Shown: positions 45,851 to 58,200, numbered from the stretch's first letter. The stretch is DNA of 64,000 nt from Macrotis lagotis (GCF_037893015.1 NC_133661.1:242274583-242338582), one strand, 5' to 3'. Numbers and translations are program-made. Notes: generated from the sequence alone by a model not told the origin.

Positions 45851-46688
45851 AAATATCTTGGAAGTATTTGTTTTCATATTTCAGAAAAAATAATATGTGT
45901 ATGGATTTTTTCCCCCCCTCTTTTTGGGGTCTCATTTAGGCCTTGAGAAGAGTTGGTTCACCTTTAAAACTTCCCGCTTAATCAACTATAGCAAATGCTC
46001 ATTTAATGATTGTCTTTTTGTACTAAACAAGAAGTAACAATGCTTTTAGCAAAAGAAATGGAATGAGGGAGAAATTGCCTAATCAGCCCTCCTCACACAG
46101 TGCATTGTAAGAGAGATTATTGAATTTTCAGCCTCGGCAGAATTTTAATGAAGCTCCATCTTGGTGGAAAATCCAGCCTTTTGTCAATAAAGTTCAATAA
46201 CTCTACCACCCGTGTAATAAGATGCAGTGGATGAAATCTTTCACTTACCAAAATCCAGAGAGAATGGGAAGCTCCCTTAAAATTTAGGAAAACCCTATCT
46301 GGGTCTGCTTTTGTAAATACACTGATATAGGTTATAACTAAAAGAGGTAAAATAAAGAATGCACATGCAAACATAAATATATAATGTATTGCTCCAAAAC
46401 CTGACTAAAGTTTAATTGTCTCTACAGAGTGGGTGAAATAGAAACCTTAAACCTTAAATGCTTCACCAAGTGCAAAGACCAGAATTCTTTGGATACATTT
46501 TTTTTTGTACTGAATTTAGATTTTTCAGGGGAGGGGAAAATTGATAGGGGGGGCAAAAAACCTTGATTTTACTGGGAACCAAATTTAGAAATTCTTTGAG
46601 GAAAGCATTTAGTTTTTCAATAAACATTTAATAAGTACTATGTGTCTCTATAAAAATTCATAGAAAAGCCTTTGAGGAACTCATATTC
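45851..46688. other. No feature recognised
   Basis: The segment 46115-46310 is mixed in base composition and may be conserved non-coding DNA. The minus frame there (46117-46374) has no known domain. Confidence 0.35.
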
Positions 46689-46806
46689 TTCTTGTTGCTG
46701 TTGGTCCTTTGTTCTCAAAAAGGATCAATGACATCACAAGGGTGATGTCATGACTAGCATGTGAATTGGATATAAGTGAAGCCGAGCTGAGGAAAGTCAG
46801 ATTATA
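46689..46806 (-). repeat. Short dispersed repeat with RTE-like tail, copy 3
   Basis: TTCTTGTTGCTGTTGGTCC, TTTGTTCTCAAAAAGGATC and AATGACATCAC reproduce the reversed 3' end of the RTE-like LINE. GTGAATTGGATATAAGTGA and AGCCGAGCTGAGGAAAGTC then match the start of copies 1 and 2. The rest is missing. Confidence 0.6.
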
Positions 46807-47105
46807 TGCAAAAAATTGTGTATAGACCAGATATTATAGCTGAGAAGAAGGTAGCAGAATGAATCTCAATGTGAGAAAATTAAAACAAAAGGAAAAAAAT
46901 CATTAAAGCCAAGCAGATGTGTGAATTATTTTAGATGAGAGGGTTAAAGTAGAATTTCCTGATAGAGGTCAGATAATAAGAGCTCCCTTGCATTGAATAC
47001 ATGGTTCTCAACACAGGTTTGAGGAGCCCAAGTTAATCCTTTGTAAGCCTTAAATTGTTTTTCAAAAGAGAGTGCTGAGTCAGGGTCTGGAGATGGGTAT
47101 TGTGT

Positions 47106-47107
<2 letters not shown>

Positions 47108-47156
<49 letters not shown>

Positions 47157-47167
47157 TGTGTGTCTGT

Positions 47168-47217
<50 letters not shown>
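47108..47217. repeat. (TG)n compound microsatellite
   Basis: About 110 bases of TG units with evenly spaced TC interruptions (GTGTGTCTG near 47150-47178). The minus open frame 46944-47297, His/Thr rich, is produced by it. Confidence 0.98.
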
Positions 47218-47219
<2 letters not shown>

Positions 47220-47220
<1 letters not shown>

Positions 47221-48020
47221 TTAACAGTCAGAAGCTCAAATGAAAGAAAATGAAAAGATGCTTGTGGAAATTGGATGGCATCTTGCCAAGAGACCATGGC
47301 AAATCCAGTCAGTCTGAATTGGGCTTGGGGCTTGATCTTTAGTGATATTTTTCAGTTTTTAAACCCTATAGCCCAATCCAAGGTGGTAGAAGGAAAGGAA
47401 ATAGAAGAATCTGAGCTCTCATTTCAAAGGTGATACCATTCCTTGTATATTAAATGTCAGGGAACCCTCACTCTTTTAGAATCTGACTTCTGGAAGAAAG
47501 GAGAAAATTATATGGTCTTGAGGTCAACCCCTAGTCTTAGAATTTTTGTCCAATGAACTTCTGCATCCTTGGGCAAATAACTGTACTTCTTGTACTTTGC
47601 TTCACTTCTTTATAATGTGGGACTATAGACTCTATGGAAAAGGGTTTTTGTGACTACAATGCACTATTATTGTATCAAGTAGAAAACTGCTCAATATCTT
47701 CATGATTGAGACTGCTAATGGTCAGAAAATATATGAGTGAGTACATGTCTATTGTACTCTTTCCCTATTTGACTCTTCAAGACCCTAAACATTCTAAATG
47801 CTAACATTCATAAAAGTATTCCACATTCTGTCATATTCTGTTTGGAATGCAGGTAGAACTGAAAATGCTGGAAGGAAACTTGGAGATCATGTTCTCCCAT
47901 CTGGTTTCATCCACAAGGGCATGGGTGTCATCCTTGATTATTCTAACTTCAACAACTCTCCTATGTAATCATTTTTAAGTCTTTCCAGTACTAGCTACCT
48001 CCACAAAAAATCTCTTACAA
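47220..48020. other. No gene; weak MIR-like scraps
   Basis: 47500-47640 resembles a decayed MIR (CATCCTTGGGCAAATAACTG). 47855-47940 resembles another (GGAAACTTGGAGATCATG). Confidence 0.4.
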
Positions 48021-48021
48021 G

Positions 48022-48023
48022 TC

Positions 48024-48081
<58 letters not shown>

Positions 48082-48122
48082 AGAGAGAGAGAGAGAGACA
48101 GGAGGGGAGGGGAGGGGGAGAT
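48022..48122. repeat. (TG)n then (GA)n/GGGGA compound repeat
   Basis: About 56 bases of TG, then AGAGAGAGAGAGAGACAGG and GGGGAGGGGAGGGGG. Confidence 0.97.
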
Positions 48123-48179
48123 GGACAGACAGACTAGTAATTAGGAAGCTGACAAGTAATTAGGAAGATCTAAAAAATT

Positions 48180-48345
48180 CATTCAATCTCTCTGCCTTAC
48201 TTCTTCCATTTGTAAAATGAGGGATTTTTATTCTTTTACTCCAGGAGTCCTTCTTTGAGTCTCAGTTTTCTCATCTGTAAAATGAGAAAATTGGAGTAAA
48301 TGGTCTCTAAGGTCTCTTTCAGCTCTAAATTCTATAAAAAATACA
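48180..48345 (+). repeat. MIR-type SINE, 3' part
   Basis: TCAATCTCTCTGCCTTACTT and CCATTTGTAAAATGAGGGAT, then a second block, CAGTTTTCTCATCTGTAAAA, GGTCTCTAAGGTCTCTTTCA and GCTCTAAATTCTATAA. Confidence 0.68.
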
Positions 48346-48349
48346 TATT

Positions 48350-48475
48350 ATGCTGTAGAATAAAAGTTCCTTTAAGGCAGTGACTGTTTAATCTTTCTCT
48401 TTGTCCCCTCAGAACCTAAAACTCTGTCTAGCCCTAGTGGGTACTTAATAAATATTTGCTGATTGTTTCATCAGT
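48350..48475 (+). repeat. L2 3' end
   Basis: GTTCCTTTAAGGCAGTGACT, then TTTGTCCCCTCAGAACCTAA, GTGGGTACTTAATAAATATT and TGCTGATTG. Confidence 0.78.
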
Positions 48476-48617
48476 TGTGTATTGGTTGGTTGGTTTATAG
48501 GCTGCTGATGAAGTTGAATATTTTGAAAACTGTTTTGAATCACTAGGCTTTAAATACTGGAATCATTTTTAATTCATTCTTCAGTAACTATAAATTCTTA
48601 TATATTTCTTGACTTTC

Positions 48618-48825
48618 TTTTTTTAATTATCAAGCATTTATTTTCTCTTCCTCTCACTTTCCCCTCATTTAAAAATAATAACCTATTAACAAATAAGCAT
48701 AGCCAACAAAACAAATTTGCATAGTTAAACAAAACAAATTTCTTTGGTCAAGCAAAAGCCAAGTCCAAAAATGTGTCTCATCTGCATTCTTGTGTCCCTC
48801 ACTTCTCTGTTTTTCATGTGAATTA
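48618..48825 (-). mobile_element. Old L1 3' UTR fragment
   Basis: ATTATCAAGCATTTATTTTC, CATAGCCAACAAAACAAATT and AAAAATGTGTCTCATCTGCA follow a common marsupial L1-type 3' UTR that I recognise, read in reverse. Confidence 0.5.
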
Positions 48826-49055
48826 TCTATCTACATTCTTTCGTTTCTCTCTATTGCTACTACCACCACTCACTTCCCTCATCCTGGAATTCAATTCCCT
48901 CTGTTTGAATTCCAGACTCTCTTTGTTACAATTCACCTTACATACTGCTGCCAGACTAACCAACTTTAAATACCCCATTCATCTCACCACTCCTATACTT
49001 AGAATTCTCCAATGACTCCCTATGTCCTATTTCATTGACTCTAAAATAAATCCAT
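48826..49055 (+). mobile_element. L2 LINE fragment
   Basis: CATACTGCTGCCAGACTAAC, CTCACCACTCCTATACTTAG and AATTCTCCAATGACTCCCTA match the 3' region of L2. Confidence 0.7.
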
Positions 49056-49059
49056 GTTG

Positions 49060-49825
49060 GAAGAGATAGATGATACTTAGAATAACAGAATCTCTACATT
49101 TGATTAAACTAAAACCAAAAAGCTTAAATATGAATGACAGAGTTTTTCTTTTTTTTTGGCATTTGTATTAAAAAAAATAAATTGTACATGTGCAGACCAG
49201 GAGATATCTGTTTAAACTGCATTTCCTATAAAACAAGATCTAAATTCAATGTGTCAGTTAATATAATATAAGTTCATTCTTAGGCTACATTTCTATATAT
49301 GTTTAAGATATTGGTGCCAAAAGGTTCAGGCCTATGGATATATATCTGAAGGTATGTTACCATTGTTCTTTCTCCTTTCTTGTAGAGGAAGTTCAGGGGA
49401 AGATCCAAGCTCTGGACACCTGCATTAGTATGAGAACAGAAGTCCCATTCAGATATCTTGTCTAGGTATGAATTCAATACTTAGTGTTCCCAAAGATTAT
49501 AATGACGAACAGGCACTGTCAAATCCTGCCAAGTTGGAGAGACTTTGGCCTCAGGGTCAGTGAGAGCAAGTGACAAGCTCTATCTAAGAACTAGGATAGT
49601 TAAATTCACTCTCAGAACTCCAAGATTACCTACCTGCATTTGATGTTAAGGAGGTATGGGAGGAGTTTATAGTGACTTATAACAGTAGGGAAATATATGG
49701 AGGAGCTACAAGAGTGAAATCATAGATTTAAATATTAAATATCTGAATTAAAGCAGATAATATTCTATCATACTCTCTGTTGTTCAGATAATTTTTGGAG
49801 TATTCTTTTAATTTGGGTAACATTT
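49060..49825. other. No feature recognised
   Basis: AT-rich, unique looking. Confidence 0.4.
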
Positions 49826-49826
49826 A

Positions 49827-49827
49827 T

Positions 49828-49862
<35 letters not shown>
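49827..49862. repeat. (CA)n(TA)n microsatellite
   Basis: ACACAC units followed by ATATATATATA. Confidence 0.97.
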
Positions 49863-49863
<1 letters not shown>

Positions 49864-50202
49864 TACAAATGATTTTTTATATATTACTAAAATATTTTTG
49901 TTTAAGAGTAAAAATAATACACCCTCCCCCCAAAAATATAGAACTTCATGAGCAATAAAATAAAGGAAAGAGAAAACAATAAAAATTAAAAAAATTGAAA
50001 AATGTGCCTCAGTTTGTGTTCCAACACCACCAGCTGTCGCAGGTTGATCACATTCTTTATGATCAGCACACCACAAAAGCTACTTCCATATTTTTCAACT
50101 GTTGCCATTGCTGATGGCAACTCCTTCCATTCATACCTCTCCACTACCATATACTATATTTTCTCTCTCCTTTCACTCTGTCCCTTTTCTTAGATATGCT
50201 GT

Positions 50203-50350
50203 AGGGTAGTTGAGTGGCCACATCAGACTGATTAACAGCCCTGGAGCCAAGAGGCCCTGAGGCTACATACCACCCCTAAGGTCCAGCAACCACCTCTGTG
50301 GTCCTGAATAGGCCATCCAATCCCAGCCCCTTGCAAGAAGTAAAGAAGAA
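50203..50350 (+). mobile_element. WSINE-like SINE, diverged
   Basis: GTAGGGTAGTTGAGTGGCCA, CAGCCCTGGAGCCAAGAGG and GGTCCTGAATAGGCCATCC, then CCCAGCCCCTTGCAAGAAG, follow the SINE consensus with many changes. Confidence 0.6.
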
Positions 50351-50947
50351 AATGTGTTATATCTGACCACTCTCTCCCACAGTCCACTCTCTCCTCCATC
50401 ACTCACATCCCCCTTCCCCTGTCCCCCGTCTCTCCTTTTTACTCTAGAAGTCTATGCCCCATTGAGTAGATATGCTATTTCCTCTCTGAGCCACTTCTGA
50501 TGAGACCAAAAGTTCTCCGATTCCCCCTCACCTTCCCCTTCCATATCACTGGAATAGCTCATTGCAATTTAAAACCATCTTATTATATGAAATATCTTAG
50601 CCTATTCCACCTCTCCTTTCTCTTACTCCCCTTACATTTCCCTTTTAGCCATTGACTCCATTTTTACAATATATTATATCTTCAAATTCAGCTCTCTCCT
50701 GTGCTTCATCTATAAAAGCTTCTTCTACCTGTTCTATTAAATGAGAAGTTTCATATGAGTATTATCAGTATCATTTTTCTATACACAAATACATGTAGTT
50801 CATAATCATTAAGTTCCCTCATATTTTACCCTTCTCCTCCACTCTCTATGCTTCACCTGAGCCCTGTATTTGAAGATCAAACTTTCTGTTCAGCTCTGGT
50901 TGTTTCAACAGGAACAACTGAAATTCCCCTGGTTCACTGAAAGTCCT

Positions 50948-51908
50948 TCATTTCCCCTGGAAGAGGATGTTCAGTTTTGCTGGGTAGTTGATTTTCAGTT
51001 GCATTCCAAATTCTTTTGCCTTCTGGAATATTTTATTCCAAACCCTACAAATTGTTAATGTAGTTGATACTAAGTCCTGTATGATGCTGACTGCAGTTCC
51101 ACAATATTTGAATTGTGTCCTTCTGACTGCTTGTAATATTTTCTCTTTGACTTGGGAGTTCTGGAACTTGGCTATAATATTCCTGGGCTTTTGTTTTTTG
51201 ATCTCTTTCCAGGGGAGATCGGTGGATTCTCTCAATTTCTATTTTGCCCTCTGCTTCTAGGATATCAGGGCAATTTTACTGTAGGAACTCTTTTAAAATG
51301 AGGTGAAGGCTCTTTTCCTGATCATGACTTTTAGTATCACAATAATTTTAAAATTATTTTCCTGAATCTGTTTTTCAGGTCAGTTATTTTTTCAATATGT
51401 TTTACATTTTCTTCTAATTTTTCATTCTGTTGGTGTTGAACTATTGTGTCTTGACTTCTCAGCTTCCTTTAGCTCCATTCTAAATCTGAAGGATTTGTTT
51501 TCCTTAGAGAGTTTTCTTATCTCTTTTTCCTTCTGGCTAATTCTACTTTTTAAAGCAGTCTTTTCCTCAATAACTTTTTGAACTGTTTTATCCATTTGAC
51601 TTATGCTGGTTTTTAACATGTTATTTTCTTCAGCATTTTTTTGGATCTTCTTGACTAAGCTTCTGACTTCATCATGTTTTTCTTGCATCACTCATTTCTT
51701 TCCACTATTTTTCTTCTATCTCCCTTACTTGATTTCCAAAATCTTTTGTTAGCTCTGTCACAGCCTGAACCCAATTTCCATTTTTCTTGGAGTCTTCAGA
51801 TGCAGAAGTTTTTCCTTCCTCATCGTCAGATTGAGTATTTTGATCCTTCTTGTTATCACAGAAATGCATTTATCAATGGTATTATTCTTTTTTTCTCTGT
51901 TTACTCAT
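50948..51908 (-). pseudogene. HAL1-like ORF1 relic
   Basis: It probably starts MSKQRKKRIIPLINAF at 51908. A polar stretch follows (QSDDEEGKTSASEDSKKNG, NWVQAVTELTKDFGNQVREI), then a long coiled coil (51422-51691: MLKTSISQMDKTVQKVIEE and KEKEIRKLSKENKSFRFRM). The C-terminal domain is at 50948-51235: PRNIIAKFQNSQVKEKILQA, TQFKYCGTAVSIIQDL and LKINYPAKLNILFQGK before the stop. That domain clearly resembles the ORF1 of the long L1s here. The RRM part between 51236 and 51421 is poorly preserved, and a few stops and shifts occur. Confidence 0.78.
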
Positions 51909-52780
51909 TTCCCCAGCCTGAGCCTGGTTTTGGAGTGCTTTCTGAGCTTTTGAGTATTATTGACAACTGCTCCCACAAGGATTTCAGTGTGTGAAGCTCT
52001 GTCTTCCCTCTTATTCTGTGAATGACCACAAGCTCACCCCTCTGCCATGGGGCTGAGGTGGGTGGAGGGCCCTGCTGTTCTACGGGGGGCCTAGACTGTG
52101 ATCAGGATCTGAATGTGGTCAGAGCCACAGAGTCCTGTTCCAGGTGCAGAGGACAGACCTTGGAAGTCTCTCTCTACTCCCTTACCTTTGGTAGGCTGAG
52201 CACTCAAGGCTCAGTTGCCTGGAGTCTCCTGCTTAACAGTTCTGCCTGCTTCTGTTTCTTGGATCTGGGCTGCCATGGCCACCACTGCTCACTGAGTGCC
52301 CGGAGGGCTGGGCTCCACATGCTCACACTGACAAAGTTCCCCCTTGCTGATCTTCCAAGTTGTGCCTGGTGCTTCCCAGGGTATATGTCAGGAAACTGCC
52401 CCTGTTGCCATAAGCTGTGGCTCCCATGTGCCCTGGTGCTATATCTGGAAGGCTGAAGTTCCTTCACTCTGGTGGGCTGCCCCTCTAACCCCATGGAGTG
52501 GAGCCTTTCCACTATTTTCCAGGTTACCTTGGTCTGGAGAATTGCCTCACTGGATGCCTCTGTGGGTTCTGTCTCTCAAAAAATTTAGTTAGTCATAATT
52601 TTATGATTTCTGAAATACTATGGAGAGAACACCTAGGAAAGGCTCTTCTCCTGTCACCATCTAGGTGCTGCCCCCTTGTGGGTCTCATTCTTAAAAGAAG
52701 CATGGGCATAGTATGAGTGAATGTGGGAGACACTGACTAGGATGGTGAGAGATCTTCATATCTTGCAAATAGGAATAGAA

Positions 52781-52930
52781 ATCATTTATATAGCACTTTA
52801 CAGGTCATAAAACACTGTATATATTTTTTATATCATTTAATCCTTTCAACATGTATCTGAAATAGTTTTTTTTTTTATTATTATCTCCATTTTACAGAAC
52901 TAGAAAAATATATTGAAAAAAAGTAAATTG
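52781..52930 (-). repeat. MIR-type SINE, left half of a copy split by L1
   Basis: ATCATTTATATAGCACTTTA and TTTAATCCTTTCAACATGTA, then TTATTATCTCCATTTTACAG, is a reversed MIR. It continues at 59723-59845 across the L1. Confidence 0.78.
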
Positions 52931-52938
52931 ACTTCTGG

Positions 52939-52948
52939 CCAAGATGGC
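52939..52948 (+). promoter_or_regulatory. YY1-like site at L1 5' end
   Basis: CCAAGATGGC lies within the first 20 bases of the element, as in the other 5'-complete L1 copies. Confidence 0.55.
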
Positions 52949-53447
52949 AGAGAGAAGCCAGGTCTTCTGCTAAGGTCTCTTGATTTTTCCTCATAAAAAT
53001 ATGAAACAAACCTCGTAATGGAAACCCTATCAACAAAACCCAGAAAGAGAAACTAGAAAAACCACACATACCTCAAGGTCTGTCTTCAGGAATCTGGGGT
53101 GTGGCAAGTGCAAAGGGCTGACAGCCAGTGGGGGAGGGGCAAGAGCCTGACTAATCTAAGATCAGCCACTGGGGCTTTCACTGTGTGAACCACTTCATTG
53201 TGGAAACATGTGAGAAACAACCAGAATGGAGGCATGACTGTGGGATTGAAAGTCTGCTACTTATAGGATGGGTTGGAGAGTATGCTACATATCTATCACC
53301 CCCCCCCACTAGCCATTCAGTGAGCAAAGCCTGGAGCACCCCCTACTGGCCAGATGGAGATATTACACTCAGTGAGGAAAGCCTCTAAGGATCTCAATAC
53401 CAAACCTCTGAGAACCAGCCCCTCCCCCAATATAAGAACTTAGGAAA

Positions 53448-54410
53448 ATGAAGAAAGGGACTCCATAGAAAAATTTATAGAAGGAAAGGACCTTAATTCA
53501 GAGAGACATAGAACCGCTAAGGAGAATATGACTTGGTCTCCAGCACAGAAATATTTCATTGAATAAATCAGGAAGGAGTTCAAAAATCAACTGGAAAATT
53601 TGGAAAAAGAAATCCAAGAGAAAATGAACACCTTGCAACAAGAAAACAAATCCTTGGAAAATACAATTGGACAAATGCAGAAAGAAAATAAATCTCTCAA
53701 AACCTCAAATGATCAAAGGGAAAAACTCTTACAAAAATAGAAATGACCAATTGGAAAAGGGGTTGCAAAAGGTAAATAAAGAAAATTCTTCCCTAAAATA
53801 GAAGAATGGGGTCTATGGAAACCAATGATTTCATGCAACAACATGAATTGGTTAAACAAAACCAAAAAGTTGAAAAAAATAGAAGAAAATGTTAAAATGA
53901 CTCATCAGCAAAACCACTGACCTCAAGAATAGATCAAGGAAAGATAACCTAAAAATTATTGATCTCCCAGGAAACATTGAATTGAAAAAAAAAGCCTGAA
54001 TTTAATATTACAGGATTTAGTGATGGAAAACGGCCCTGATATCATGGATCCAGAGGGCAAAATAATTACTGAAAAAAATGCAATGATCCCCACATAAAGG
54101 GATCCCAAAATGAAAACCCCAAGAAATATTGTAGCCAAATTCCAGAAGTATCAGATAAAAGAGAAAATCCTGCAAGCAGTTAGAAAGATACAATTTAAAT
54201 ACCAAGGAGCCACAATAAGGATTACACAGGACGTGGCAACATCATCATTAAGGGATCAAAGGGCCTGGAATACAATATTCTGAGAAGCAAGGGCACTTGG
54301 AATGCACCCAGGAATCCAATAACTGGCAAAAATAAGCCTTTTCTTCCAGGACAAAAGATGGGTATTTAATGAAATAGGAGATTTCCAACTTTTCCTAATG
54401 AAAAGACCAG
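53448..54410 (+). pseudogene. L1 ORF1 relic
   Basis: It starts MKKG; the conserved RKGG block is shortened. The coiled coil has just two 14-residue units (NKSLENTIGQMQKE, NKSLKTSNDQREKL at about 53647-53730). The RRM relic lies at about 53880-54060 and the C-terminal domain relic RNIVAKFQKYQIKEKILQAV near 54121-54180. It ends GDFQLFLMKRPEL. Several stops and shifts. Confidence 0.82.
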
Positions 54411-55217
54411 AGCTTTATAGAAAATTTGGACTTCAAACAGAAGATTCAAGAGATATGAAAAGGTAAAAAATTTTAAAAAGGAGGGTGGGGAAGGGGGAAA
54501 AACTGTTATCAAATATGATGAAAGGTGGCAATATCCCTACCTGGAAGAAAGATTTTAACAACTCTCAAGAATTCTAACTCTATTAGAGAGAATTTAATTA
54601 TCCAGAAGAGAATGCTATGCATGACTTATTTGAAAAACTGTTATCCAATAAGGCGAAACTGGATATGTCCTTATCTGGGAGAAAGACTTTAATAACTCTC
54701 AAGAGTTGTAATTCTAGTAGAGAGAACAACCAGAAGTGATGGACAATGATGACTTTTCTATGTCTCAGATAGAATGATTTTTAAAAACTACCTCTTCAAA
54801 AAGGAGGACAGTAAAGAGATGGGAGGATGGAGGGGACTGAATGGGATAAATCTCATTGCATTAAGAGATACAAAGGACTTATTGCAATAGAGGATAAGAA
54901 GGGAGGTGAGAATACCTGAATCTTACTCTCATCAGATTGCCTTAAAGCTAACATACACACACTCAGTTAAATTAAGAAACTTACCTTTAAAGTGTTAAAA
55001 GGGGAAAAGGGGAAAAGGGAAAAAGCAGAAAAGGGGAAGGGGAAGAAAGAGGGAATCAACAGAAGGAAGGGAAGGAAGAAGGGGTAAAAGGAAAGGGAGG
55101 AAAATGGGGAGGGACAGGAGGGCAAACACACTGAAGATGGCGGAATTCAGAAACACAACACTGGGTAATATGTATAAAGTGAAAAGAGGGGGAAAATACA
55201 AACAGAGGAAATATAAC

Positions 55218-58200
55218 ATGGAAGGCAATAAAGAGTTAGTAATTATAATTTTGAATGTGAATGGGATGAACTCTCCCTTAAAACATAAGTGAATAGCAAA
55301 GTGGATTAAATACCAGAATTCTGCAATATGCTGCATACAAGAAACTCAACTGAAGCAGAGAGATACATGTGGAGTAAATGTAAAAGTTTGGAGCAACATA
55401 TATTTTGCTTCAGCTGAAATGAAAAAAAGCAGTGGCATCAATCCTTATCTTAGACAATGCAGCTGCAAAAATCGATATTATTAAAGAGATAAGGAAGGAA
55501 CCTACATCTTCCTTAAAGGTACCATAGACAATAAAGAAATTTCAGTACTAAACATATATGTACACAATGGTATAGCATCCAAATTCTAAGAGTAGAAGTT
55601 GAAGGAGTTACAGGAAGATATAGACAGAAAAACTCTACTATTGGGAGACCTCAACTTCCTGCTCTCAGAGTTAGATTAACCTAACTAGAAAATAAACAAG
55701 AAGGAAGGTCAGGATATAAATAGATTGCTAGAAAACCTAGACATCATAGACTTATGGAGGAAATTGAATGGGTAAAGAAGGGAATATATTTTTTTCCTGC
55801 AGTACATGGCACTTACACAAAAATTGACCATGCACTAGGGCATAAAAACCTAATAATCAATTGGAGAAAGACAGAAATAGTGAATACATCTTTCTCAGAT
55901 AATAATGCAATAAAAATTATATGCAATATTGGGCTAGGGAGATATAGAACCAAAACTAATTAGAAACTCATTTTAAAGAATGAGTGGATCAAACAACAAA
56001 TAATAGAAATAATTATTTATCTTAGATAATTACAATAATGAAACAACATATTAAAGTCTATGGGATACACTTAATGTTGTGGCTTGCTTTACCTTGGGGC
56101 CCACAGAGGTGACCTCCTTCCCAGAGGGGGAGTTGAAAATAAAGAGTTAAGCCACTACTTCCTTAAGCTTCCAGCTCAATTTTATTACTGCTTAGCTATT
56201 ACATATATACTGTTAGGTCTTCAGGGGTAGAACAAAAAATAATGAGGTAATTGGGAGGTTAGGCAAGTGAAGTATGTTCAGCATCTTGCATTACAGGATA
56301 TGGGGGTATGTTAGGGAGGAGATGATAAAACACAGCTGTGTCTAGTGCCCTTGGTCTGTGGGGCAGAATGTTCAGCTCCCAAGGACTCCGGCATACTTTA
56401 TCTCTAAGGGTGGCAAGCCAGCTCCTGAGATTGTCCAGGTGGTGATTTACTTGGAAATGATTTGTATCATGGCTGTTAGAATAGCCTGTGTACCCACAAA
56501 TGAAGGTGGCTGTCAGGGGATATATTATATCTTTAAATGCTTACATGAATAAATTCGAGAAAGAGGAAATCAATGAATTAAATATGCAACTAAAAAATTA
56601 GAGAAAGAACAAATTAAGAACCCCCAGTTAAATATGAAATTAGACATTCCAAAAATTAAAGGAGAAATTAATAAAATCAAAAACAAGAAAACTATTGAAC
56701 TAATAAATAAAACCAAGAGTAGGTTTTACAAAAAAAAACAATAAAATTGATAAACTTTTGGTCAATTTGATTAAAAAAAAGAAGAAAAGAAAATTCGTAG
56801 TACCATAAATGAAAAAGGTGAACTCACCACTAATGCCAATAAATTTGATAATCTAATATTTCCAAAAATATAAATTGCCCAGGTTAAATGAAGAGGAAAT
56901 TAAATACCTAAATGTTTATCTCAGCAAAAGAAATTCAACAAGCCATTATTGAACTGCCTAAGAAAAAATCTCCAGGACCAGATGGATTCACAGGTGAATT
57001 CTATCAAACATAAGAAACAACTGGTTCCAATTCTATATAAACTATTTGGAAAAAATAGGTGAAGATGGAACTCTGCCTAACTCTTTCTATGACACCAATA
57101 TGGTGCTGATACCTAAACCAGGATGAGTTAAAACAGAGAAAGAAAATTATAGATCTATCTTTTTGATGAACATTGATGCGAAAATCTTCAATAAAATCTC
57201 AGCAAAATGACTACAACAAGTTATCACTAGGATAATACACTGTGACCAAGCAAGATTTATCCCAGGAATACAGGCTTGGTTCAATATTAGGAAAACTGTT
57301 AGTACAGTTAATTATATCAATAGCAAACCTATCAGAAATCAAATGATTATATCAATAGATCCTGAAAATGTTTTTTTTTACAAAATACATCACTCATTCC
57401 TACTAAAAACACTCCAGAGTGTAGTAATAAATGGATTGTTCCTTAAAATAATAAACAGTTTCTGTCTGAAGCCATCAACAAGTATTATATGCACTGGGGA
57501 TAGGCTAGAGGCATTCCCATTAAGATCAGGGGTGAAACAAGGATGTCCATCATCACCACTACTATTCAATATCATATTAGAAATGTTAGCTTCAGCAATA
57601 AGAGAAAAAAAAAGTAATTGAAGCAATTAGAATAGGGAAGGAAGAGATAAAACTCTCACTGTTTGCAGATGACATGATGGTATACCTAGAGAATCCCAAA
57701 AAATCATCTAAAAACTACTAGAAATAATTTGCAACTTTAGCAAAGTCGCAATATATAAAATAAATTCTCATAAATCTTCAACGTTTCTATATATGACTAG
57801 AAAGATGTAGCAGAAAGATCTAGAAAGAGAAATCCCATTCAAAGTAACTTCAGACAATATAAAATACCTGGGAGTCTACCTGTCAAAGTAGACTCAAAAA
57901 CTTTTTGAAAACAATTACAAAACACTTCTCACACAAATAAAATTAGACTTAAATAACTGAGCAAATACCATCTGCTCATGGAGAGACTGAACAAATATAA
58001 TAAAAATGACAATTCTACCAAAATTCAACTACTTTTTTAGTGCCCTACCAATCAAAATTCCAATGAGTCAGAAAATGTGTCAGAAAAAAATGTAAGTAAA
58101 TTCATATGGAGAAATAAAAAGTTGAGAATCTCCAGAGATTTAATGAAAAAAGTGTAAAAGAAGGTGGCTTAGCCTTACCAGATCTAAAATTATATTATAA

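Larger units (their letters stand above)
49880..52677 (-). mobile_element. HAL1-like (half-L1) element, ORF1 only, near full length
   Basis: On the minus strand a GC-richer 5' UTR starts near 52677 with GCAGCACCTAGATGGTGACA, a decayed AAGATGGCGAC-type start. An ORF1 relic follows (51908-50948), and then about 1 kb of pyrimidine-rich (plus-strand) 3' region with no endonuclease or RT relic. HAL1 elements are L1 derivatives that lack ORF2 and rely on L1 enzymes; their presence in marsupials is from memory. A SINE lies in the 3' part at 50203. The 3' boundary near 49880 is approximate. The possibility that an ordinary L1 lost ORF2 by deletion is not excluded. Confidence 0.7.

Noticed and set aside
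46944-47297. Minus-strand open frame rich in His and Thr
   Set aside because: It is the translation of a (TG)n microsatellite, not a gene.
44668-48122. CRISPR-like or satellite array
   Set aside because: Only simple dinucleotide microsatellites; there are no repeat-spacer units and the sequence is clearly from a mammal.
52022-52456. 144-codon plus-strand open frame with many Cys residues
   Set aside because: It lies in the GC-richer 5' UTR of the minus-strand HAL1-like element, is antisense to it, and shows no family resemblance.
56067-56506. Exact target duplication around the solo LTR
   Set aside because: The flanks CTTAA and AATGA do not match; decay or a shifted boundary is possible, so no duplication is claimed.
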